Of a DNA stretch of 64,000 nucleotides, positions 28,781 to 38,300 are shown one piece after another. Numbering within the stretch: the first letter of the stretch is position 1; every line of letters begins with the position of its first letter. The translations under genes and the position numbers were made by a program. The notes under the pieces were generated by a model that had not been told where the DNA came from, did no database searches, and was given only the letters and a program-made list of their open reading frames with translations. The DNA comes from Herbivorax alkaliphila. GTDB lineage: Bacteria > Bacillota > Clostridia > Acetivibrionales > Acetivibrionaceae. The stretch spans positions 17,256-81,255 of the forward strand of contig NZ_JAVDDS010000013.1 in the NCBI RefSeq assembly GCF_030848475.1, read 5' to 3'.

Positions 28781-28811
28781 AAAAAGGCTCGGTTATATAA
28801 CCGAACCTTTT
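28781..28811 (-). terminator. Terminator or attenuator between gap and pgk
   Basis: On the minus strand AAAAGGTTCGGTTATATAAC continues into CGAGCCTTTTT, giving a stem of ~13 pairs ended by T5. It follows the gap stop codon by ~27 nt and could uncouple gap from pgk-tpiA-gpmI. Confidence 0.7.
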
Positions 28812-28837
28812 AATGCAATCTTATAAGTCTAAATCAA

Positions 28838-29851
<1,014 letters not shown>

Positions 29852-29951
29852 TTATTCCTCCTATGTAATTATTAGTACTTATTATAAGCTACATGGTAGC
29901 ATAAATGCAAAAATATATTCATAAACTGCAAATATATAATACACCATGAAT

Positions 29952-29980
29952 ATTTTATATTATTTCTTTTTGATTTTCAA
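29952..29980 (-). promoter_or_regulatory. Sigma-A promoter of gap
   Basis: On the minus strand TTGAAA (29980-29975) and TAAAAT (29957-29952) are 17 bp apart, ~104 nt before the gap start. Confidence 0.55.
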
Positions 29981-30064
29981 TACCTATATCAAAAAAATAA
30001 TTAATTTTTTAACAAAGTTCATATAGTATTTAATAAAAGTAGTATACCCACCTATTTTATTTTT

Positions 30065-30179
30065 AATCATTCAAATAGGGGACGGTTAATCATTCAAATA
30101 GGGGACGGTTAATCATTCAAATAGGGGACGGTTAATCATTCAAATAGGGGACGGTTAATCATTCAAATAGGGGACGGTT
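30065..30179. repeat. Five tandem 23-bp repeats carrying CAAATAGGGGACGGTT
   Basis: Five exact head-to-tail copies of a 23-bp unit begin at 30065, 30088, 30111, 30134 and 30157. Each contains CAAATAGGGGACGGTT. The GGGGACGGTT core recalls REP-like elements scattered in many clostridial genomes. The last copy runs straight into the left arm of a long palindrome. Confidence 0.9.
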
Positions 30180-30229
30180 CTTGAATTGAATTTTTACAAA
30201 AATTCAATTCAAGAACCGTCCCCTATTTG
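30164..30229. repeat. Perfect 32-bp palindrome with REP-like arms
   Basis: The arm at 30164-30195 (beginning CAAATAGGGGACGGTTCTTG) is exactly complementary to 30198-30229, leaving only 2 nt (AC) between them. The tip is AATTGAATTTTT / AAAAATTCAATT. Such a hairpin would be very stable in either transcript and could end the CapA message or act as a mobile REP unit. Confidence 0.9.
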
Positions 30230-30274
30230 AGTCCCCTATTTGAGTCCCCCTATTTGAGTCAGTCCCCAAATTGA
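30218..30274. repeat. Short direct repeats GTCCCCTATTTGA
   Basis: GTCCCCTATTTGA occurs at 30218 and 30231, then a variant with an extra C at 30244, then GTCCCCAAATTGA at 30262. The last copies overlap the end of the CapA-family gene and supply its final codons and stop. Confidence 0.8.
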
Positions 30275-31539
30275 GTCATTAGTTCCATTGTGTGATCATA
30301 TGAATCAGAAGCTTTTTCTCTGTTATTATCGTTGATAAAGTTTTTTTCCATATTCTCCTTTAAAACTGGAAGTATTTTATGAACTGATCTGCCATTTTCA
30401 TAAAACTTGTCAACCCATGTGGGAATATGCTTCACACTTTTTATTATAGTTTGCTCTTCTCCATTTTCATTACGTTTTTCTAAAGTGATACGAACAATAA
30501 CCCCATCTTCTGTATATATTTTGTTTGGTCTTTCTGCCTGATCCTCCCTGCGAAAATTTGATATAAAATTGCCCATTGAATATATAATATACCTGTCTTT
30601 ACCCTCAACTTCCAGCACCTCTGATTTTTGAATAACATGAGGGTGAGTCCCCAATATAATGTCAGCTCCCCAGTCGAATATCTTGCTTGCTAATTCCTCC
30701 TGATGGACATTTGGCGTCCTATGATATTCATTCCCCCAATGCATGTAAGCAATTATAACATCAGAATCAATTTCCTTAGCACTTTTAATATCTTCCTTTA
30801 TTTTTTCTTCATCTATTAAATTTAGCATATATTTGCGTTCTTCCTCACTTAGAAAAGGGGAATTTCCGTTACAACTGTAAGAATACGCAATAATACTAAC
30901 TTTAAATCCTTTAACGTCAACAGTTATAAATCTTTCATCCTCTGGTTTTGCCAAGGTTCCTACATGTATCATACCATTTTCATTTATCTTTTCTATCGTT
31001 CTTAAAACCCCATCTTTCTTTCTGTCTAGGGCATGATTATTTGCAGTAACAAGCACATCAAACCCTGCATATTTTAATGCTTCCAGTATAGAATCAGGAG
31101 TGTTAAAATAGGGGAAGCTTGTGTACTTTTCTTCTTCCCCTGCCGTAACCGTTTCAAGATTTGCAATGGCTAAATCTCCATGTTCTATGTATTCCTTAAC
31201 ATGTTCAAAAGCCTTAGTGAAATCATATTTGCCTGTCTCAGGATTAAATGCACTCTCCAAATTGGAATTATGACACATTATGTCCCCCACCGCAGTTATT
31301 GTAATGGTCTGTGGCTCTTCTAACTGAACTTCTTCTGTTGGAATGGTTTCTCCTGTTGGACTAACTTCTTCATGCTGTTTCTGATTAGTACCTTCTTTGT
31401 CTTCCCATTCAGGAATTTCATTTTCAATCTCTGAAGAAGTGTTAACATCATCAGGCTGGTTTATGGGTTCACAACCTAATGGTGCAATAAGAAAAAGAGC
31501 TATAGTAACTATGGCAACATATTTATAATGTTTTCTCAT
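30259..31539 (-). CDS. CapA-family lipoprotein (metallophosphatase fold)
   Basis: 426 residues. The N-terminus has a lipoprotein signal (VTIALFLIAPLGCEP, lipobox Cys ~23), then a Glu/Pro/Thr-rich linker to ~75. The CapA/PGA_cap domain follows: ITAVGDIMCHNSNLESAF (metal-binding Asp), GDLAIANLETVTAGEEEKYT, VTANNHALDRKKDGV, and DSDVIIAYMHWGNEYHRTPN with GADIILGTHPHVIQ. Relatives take part in poly-gamma-glutamate or cell-surface polymer metabolism; the substrate here is unknown. The last residues (TQFGD, stop) are encoded by a REP-like repeat. Its start follows GAGGTGTAGGC. It lies 134 nt downstream of the phosphopantetheinyl transferase gene and may be a separate unit. Confidence 0.9.
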   Translation of the reverse strand: MRKHYKYVAIVTIALFLIAPLGCEPINQPDDVNTSSEIENEIPEWEDKEGTNQKQHEEVSPTGETIPTEEVQLEEPQTITITAVGDIMCHNSNLESAFNPETGKYDFTKAFEHVKEYIEHGDLAIANLETVTAGEEEKYTSFPYFNTPDSILEALKYAGFDVLVTANNHALDRKKDGVLRTIEKINENGMIHVGTLAKPEDERFITVDVKGFKVSIIAYSYSCNGNSPFLSEEERKYMLNLIDEEKIKEDIKSAKEIDSDVIIAYMHWGNEYHRTPNVHQEELASKIFDWGADIILGTHPHVIQKSEVLEVEGKDRYIIYSMGNFISNFRREDQAERPNKIYTEDGVIVRITLEKRNENGEEQTIIKSVKHIPTWVDKFYENGRSVHKILPVLKENMEKNFINDNNREKASDSYDHTMELMTQFGD

Positions 31540-31670
31540 GCCTACACCTCACTTTTTAGTTTTAGATAATTAATAAAACAAAACTGTTCTTTTACAATTT
31601 ACAAGCTTATAGTCATACGTTACCATTTTATTATCCATATTTCAATGTTAATTAAGGTGTTATCTTTAGT

Positions 31671-31733
31671 AATTCAATTCAAGAACCGTCCCCAAATTGA
31701 ATCCGAAGAACCGTCCCCAATTTGAATTGCTAA
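31671..31733. repeat. Second REP-like element, two GGGGACGGTT units
   Basis: On the minus strand the sequence reads two copies of TTGGGGACGGTTCTT separated by CGGATTCAAT (nt ~31731 to 31672), the same core as the array at 30065-30229. It lies inside the 3' end of the phosphopantetheinyl transferase gene and encodes its last residues and stop. Confidence 0.85.
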
Positions 31734-32399
31734 AGATAGGCAGCAATCAGAAAATTCAAATGAAAAAAGACTTATTTTATAATTGCCTATCTTTAATTCA
31801 TTATCTACAGTGTCCAATTCTTTAAAATTCATTTTCATTCCCAGCCTTAAAAATTTAGAAACTGCTTCTTTTCTGGTCCAATATTTTATTGCTTGTACAT
31901 TGCGTTGATGTGGGTCAGTTATTTTAGACAAAAGACTCTTTTCTCTGTCTGAAAAAAAGAAATCAATTAAAGAATCCTCCACAGTAAAAAACTTTTCAAT
32001 ATCCACACCCACCTTGCTTTCTGATATTACACCAACACAATATGGAAATGAGTGTGTAATGGATACATTTATATTTGGATACTGCAAGATATAAGGGGCA
32101 GAATCTGCCCCTTTCAAAACATCTACACAACTTAAATCTACAATACTCTTCCTTGAAATTTTATATTTAAAAAAGGCTTTTTTCACTGCATATCTGCCAC
32201 ATATCCACTGAATCTTTTTTTTGTAAATTTTAAATGCTTTTAAGTATTCTATCTCTTTTTTTGACAGAAAAGATAAATGCTCATCATTATTAACTTCCAT
32301 TTTCTCATTCATGTCTACTAAGGCATAATTTAAGCTACTATTTTTTTTTAACCTTTCAACATTCCGTTCAAATAAATATTTTGTTTCTTTTAATATCAT
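31674..32399 (-). CDS. Sfp-type 4'-phosphopantetheinyl transferase
   Basis: 241 residues. Family motifs are present: ICGRYAVKKAFFKY, NINVSITHSFPYCVGVISES, the Mg-binding VGVDIEKF and WTRKEAVSKFLRLGM. It transfers phosphopantetheine from CoA to carrier proteins. The start overlaps the synthase stop codon by 4 bp (ATGA), so it is the dedicated enzyme of this operon; likely targets are the stand-alone ACP with its normal Ser and perhaps the Thr-bearing ACP domains of the synthase. The last ~17 residues (AIQIGDGSSDSIWGRFLN) are translated from a REP-like repeat, so the original C-terminus has been replaced or extended. Confidence 0.93.
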   Translation of the reverse strand: MILKETKYLFERNVERLKKNSSLNYALVDMNEKMEVNNDEHLSFLSKKEIEYLKAFKIYKKKIQWICGRYAVKKAFFKYKISRKSIVDLSCVDVLKGADSAPYILQYPNINVSITHSFPYCVGVISESKVGVDIEKFFTVEDSLIDFFFSDREKSLLSKITDPHQRNVQAIKYWTRKEAVSKFLRLGMKMNFKELDTVDNELKIGNYKISLFSFEFSDCCLSLAIQIGDGSSDSIWGRFLN

Positions 32400-35300
32400 A
32401 AGCTAATTTGCCTCATTACTACATTTTTTGCATAATAGCAAACTTCATCATATTGATTTAGCATTATCACATCATACTTTTTATACTCATCCCCCTCTTC
32501 TTTTAACCTTGAGTAAACTTTATATCCACAGTATTCTCTTGGAACCTGTACAACCCCAACTTCTTCTACTTTCCATGGCAAAAACACTCTGTCATTATTG
32601 TAAGCAGTATGTACGCCACACACTTGAAAAATTGAATCCATAAAGGCTGGATTAATTAATAATTCCTCTAGATTATATTTTTCATTATTAATTTCTTCCT
32701 CTGGAAGTGTCATAGAGAACATTGCACCTTTACTATTTCTCATACACTTATTGTTTTCAATCTCTTCATCTATAAATAAGGGACCTAACACTATAGAGTT
32801 TGGATTCTTTTCATGATAATTTTCAAGATTTGCTCTTGTAAACCCTTCTTCCATAGGTTCATTTTCAATACCCCTTATATTGAGTAAATCACTGTAATCT
32901 GAAATTGAAGAACTTATCTCCATACTATTTAAATTAATAAGTTTTGAAATACCATATTTAGAATCTAAATATGTGTATATCTCTCCTTTAAAACCCTCTT
33001 TTTCTTCTCCTCTTTTTGCATCTAAAATAATCTCCTGAGGTCTTTCATAAAAAAGCTTACAGGGCTTATAGAGTATCAGGTTTTTAAAACAATACTGATC
33101 TTTTCTTCCAAAAACCAGACTGTGATATTGGGCAAACATTTCCATAAACGCAACTGCTGGCATTAATGGTGTTTCCCCTAATCTATGTTGATTTATAATT
33201 GGATCTTTTTTTACTGAAAAAACCTTAAAAGCTTTTTCAATTAAACCATTTCTTTTACTTATCCAGTCAATAAATAAAGTTTTGGGAGGATTTTCATAAG
33301 CTATCTTTTCTGGCATAATAAACTCAAGGCCTTTGCTTACAATAACCTCATTTGAACTTGTTTTCCCCTCTAAAAGATTAACAAACTCTAAAGCTCCTCT
33401 TTCTGGCTCGATAAGATTTAGCCCTATTTCTTCAAAGTTTTCTTTTAAATATTCGTTTCTCCAAGCTATTCCTAAATCTTTCCACCCAGACCAAGCTATA
33501 CTCAGTCCATGGATGTTTTGATATTTTGACTTAAATGAAGAGATAAACCCATTAATAAAACTGTTGGCTGCACAATAGTCTAACTGTGCTTCATTTCCAA
33601 ACCTTCCAGATATGGATGAGAACCCAATAATTGCTTTTAGCTCTTTTTTCTCTAACAATCTGTAAAGATTTAAAAAACCTTTAACCTTTACAGAGAAAAC
33701 ATCTTTGAATTCCTCAACCCTCTTATCTTTTAAAAGTTTACTTCTTTCAATTCCTGCTCCATGAATTAGTATATGAACAGATCCATTCTTTTTAATTGAT
33801 TTTTTTATATTTTTTTCTAGTTGTTCATGATTTCTAACATCACAGGATATATACACAGCCTCGTTTCCATCACTTTTAATCTCATTTACCAATTTATACA
33901 CTGATATAGCCTTTTTAATCTTTTCAAGTTTGTCCTTTACCATTACAGGTGTAACTTTTGAATGTTCTTTTTGTAACTGTTCTTTTATTTCTATTTTTTT
34001 ATCTTCCAGTTGTTCATCGCTAAGCAGTGAAAGACTTTCAATATTATCCTCCAGCTTAGTACGACCTATAATGGTAAACTTGCCCCTGTATTTTTTTGAT
34101 AATTTCCTTATTATCTCAGAGGTAATTCCATTTCCTCCTCCTGAAATTAAAAAGTGAATATTTTCAGGGTAATTAACTTTTTGTAATTCTACTTTATCCA
34201 GATAATCAATTCTAAGCACCATACGTTTATTGTCCTTATAACCAATTTCATAGTCAAAAGAAGAACATTCTATCTCAGTTTTAAGTTTAGATGCAATTTC
34301 TTGAAATCCTCCCTCTCTTTCAACAGCACCTACATCTATTATTTTTACTTTTGAATTTGACCACTCTTTTCTAAGACCTTTGTAAAAACCACTCAAAGCT
34401 CCAAAGAATGGATCTAAATTTTCACATCCACCTTTTAAATATCCATGGCATCCATCCATTGAAACTGCACACACAATTCTTATTTCAGGTTGTGAAACCT
34501 TTTCTCCAAGCTTTTTATAAAATAAAAATCTTGCTTCACCATTTAAAAAATTTAAAACCTCTTCTTTGTCTGTTGAAATATTGTCAATATCAAAACTTTT
34601 GCCTATATGGCTACAATCAACTATCACATCAACACTATCTTTCATAAATTTTAAAATACCATCCTCAAGCTCTTTAGATCCTTTGTATCTATCAAATGTA
34701 AATTCTTCCACAAGTTTTGACTGCTCTTTAAAATAATTGGATATTTCACCTACAACTTCTTCTTCATCTCCAATAACCCATATCCTTTTTTCTTTTAAAT
34801 CAAAATCTTTTGACCCTAAATTTTCTTCCACAAAGACAGGCACTTGGAGGCTAAGATCTCTTTCAATTTCGTAATCCTTTTCTTCTTTGACTGACTCTAT
34901 ATTTTTATTTGAGTCTATATCTCTACCTTTTACTTCCGATACATCAGATTTATTTTTTACAAAATCAATAACATCCCCTATTGTTTTGTACTCTGATATA
35001 TTTAAATCTTCATCTTCATCCATTTTAAAATCTTTTGCTATCATAGAAAATATAGTAGCCTGTTTAACTGTATCAATGCCAAGGTCTGCTTCCATTTCCA
35101 TGTCTTTTTCAAGCATCTCTACTGGATATTTTGTTACCTCTGATACAATTTTTAATACCTCTTCTTCTGCACCATGCTTTGATTTTGCTTCCTGCTTTAT
35201 TTCTGTTTTTTTCTCTTTTACTTTTTCTTCCATATGTAATCCACTGTCTTTTTGCATATCCTTTACAAAATCAATAACATCCCCTATTGTTTTATAGCTG

Positions 35301-38300
35301 GACATATTTATATTTTCCTCATCTGACATTCCATACTTTTCTCCTATAAGTGAAAATATGGTAGCCTGTTTAACTGTGTCTATACCTAAGTCCGCTTCCA
35401 TCTCCATGTCCTTTTCAAGCATTTCTGTTGGATATTTTGTTACCTCTGATATAATGCCAAGTACATCTGATAAATAACTGCTTTCAGATTTAACTTTAGA
35501 AGGCTGCTCTTTTTCTGATTCTCTATTTAATTTATCATCTTTTTTAACGCTCTCATCAAAATCAGTTTTTTGAGAACTATTTTTTGATATTTCTTCATTT
35601 GCATCTCCTTCTGCAACAAGAATTCTTCCCTGATTTTTTAATCGTGCATTTTTAAAACCGGAAACTTCTCTAAGCCAGTTATCATAAATACCACTGTCAA
35701 AAATTCTGGCATCTTCAGAAGATATTTTCTCTAAAAGATGAAAATTTCCCTGTCCTCCATAACCGATTACCATTCTTAAAGCATATTTAAAATTGTGCCG
35801 TCCTCCACTGGATATATTAAGTCCTTCTAGAGAAGGATCCACATTCTTAAAGTTTGCCACAGGAGGTATCTCCTGTTTTAAAAGTGCTTTTGCAGCAACA
35901 GCCTCTTCTAAAGACGCTCCCATTGTGTGTCCTGTCATTGCTTTTGTATTTACAATTTTTATTTCTCCATACTTTTCTTTAAACACTTTTTCAAGTACCA
36001 TCTTTTCAGCTTCAGCACAACCACCTTTTTTAGGCGAACATGTCTCATGGGAAAAATATACTGTCTCTTTTGCATTTTCAATTCTATTAAATCCATGTTC
36101 TTTCTCCATTTTTGAAATAAATCTATCTAATTCATCACAGTACTTTTTACTTTCTATTTTTACCTGATGTCCTGCAGCGTTAAACATATGGGTTCCTAAA
36201 ATACGACAAATCCCATTCATACCTCTTTTACCTACATCTTCTTCTTTTTCCATTACAAGTCCTACAGCTCCAGCTCCAATTATCATTCCATTTCTTCTGT
36301 TGTCAAAAGGCACAGAGCTTTCAAACACATCGTCAGAATCTGAGGCCGCTCCCATACTTAAGAAGCTTCCCCCTATCCATGGCAACAATTTTTTTGAACT
36401 TGCATTATCGGCACCTACCACTATCATTCTTTTAGCGTGTCCCCCTCTTATTAAGTCCTCTGCAACCGTTACTGCAGATGCAGTGGAAGAACATGCAGCT
36501 CTTATATGAAAATTTGGTCCCATAGCTCCAATAAACTGAGCAAGCCTGTTGTTTGCCAGAGAGGAAATTTGAATTAAAAACTCATGATTGAACTCATAAA
36601 TATCTTCCTCACCAGAATTGTTTAATAATTTTGAGTAGTGAAAATTAAACCAGTCAGATAAAATCTTTCTTGTTCCATCATCTTTTATTTTTGAAATTAC
36701 TTCCTGATAAAAATCTATTAAATCCCTTCTTGTTTTGCTTCCAAATTTGCTTGCAATATACTTTGACACTTCACATATGAAGGGTTCAAATGCAGGAAAA
36801 CCACAGGCATATATTATTCCCGTATCCCTTTGCATCTCTTTAGGAAGAACCAGTCTTCCTTCTAAACTAGAGCCAGAAGATGTAAAAATCTTTTCTCTCA
36901 TAAGAGGTATTTTAGCATCTTTTAATGCTTCGTACCCTGCAGCTACTCCTGCACAAACATCCAAAGTCATCTGACTTAACGTTTTTTCATCAATTTGATA
37001 GTCATTTAACATATCAAATTCACCAAACTTACCTGCTATTTGAATAACTTCATTAATTAAAGATAGTTTTTTAAATACAACTTTTTGTTCATTTTTTACA
37101 AGCCTTGTTATATTTAAATCCAAAAGACTTTCCATTTCATCATCAGTGAGCTTTTCAATAAAATTTCTTCCTTCAAAGATGTGATTAAAATTATCATTTG
37201 AAAAAGCCTTTTTAAAAGTTCCAGGCAAGCCTACTGAAACTCCACTGTAAACAATATTTTCTTTTAATACACTTGTTTTTTTAATTGTTTTAATCTCATT
37301 GTCCACTTTTATAGAATCATTGCAACAATTGCTTTTTAAATTTTCTCTTGACGGAACATGTGTAACATCAACACCTAAAGTAAAAAGCTGTCCTAAAAGC
37401 TTTTTATAAGTTTTTACGTCACTTTCTCCTCTTTTATTTGAGGATAAAACTATAACATCTTTATCCCTTAAAATATTCTTCACAAGGTTTGTAAGAACTG
37501 TTGAAGGACCTGATTCAATAAATACTCTTACCCCTTTATCATAAAGTGATAAAATCGCATCCTTAAAATTTACTTTTGAAATTATTTGCTCTTTTAAAAT
37601 ATCAGGTATATCCTTTAGTTCTCCCCTTCTATCTGGGTAAAATTTATTTAAATGACATGACATAACCTTCTCTTTTGGACTATAGAAATCAAAGTCTTTA
37701 ATTTTATTATAAAAACTCTCTGCTGCCTCATTCATTAATGCTGTATGAAATCCGTGTGAGACATTTAGCACTTTATTATAAATATTCATACCTTTTAAGT
37801 ATTTTGATGCTTTTTCTATTTCTTCAGCCTGTCCACCTATGACAGTTTGCTCAGGAGAATTTATGTTGGATATACTTACATTAAATCCTTCATTTTCTAT
37901 AATACTCTCAAGTTTTGACCTATCTTCCTTTACACCCATTAAAATTCCTCTGTCTTTTTCTGGTATGGCGTCAAATGAAAAGCCTCTCTCCCCAACAAGA
38001 TTCAAAGCCTCTCTCAAATTCAGCATTCCACTTGCAAAAAGAGCTGTTATTTCACCTAAGCTGTGTCCTATCATATAATCTGCTCTTATTCCAGACTCAA
38101 TTAACAACTTATACATTCCTATATTACTTAAAAACATTGTAGGATGAGTGTTTTTTGTATCTTTTAAAACTTCTTCTAATACTTCTTCATCTTCTCTAAA
38201 TATAAAAGAGGTAATGTCATAGTCATATTTTCCTCTCCACAAAGCATCAGCCTGAGTGTATAACGACTCAACACAGGTATAATTTTCATATAGCTGCTTT

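Noticed and set aside
30065..30179. Regular repeats that could look like a CRISPR array
   Set aside because: The 23-bp units are directly adjacent with no unique spacers, and no cas genes are near; the REP-like core explains them better.
34887..35297. Plus-strand frame of 136 codons opposite the ACP domains
   Set aside because: It is a shadow of the synthase gene, with no ribosome site and serine/phenylalanine-rich content mirrored from the minus strand.
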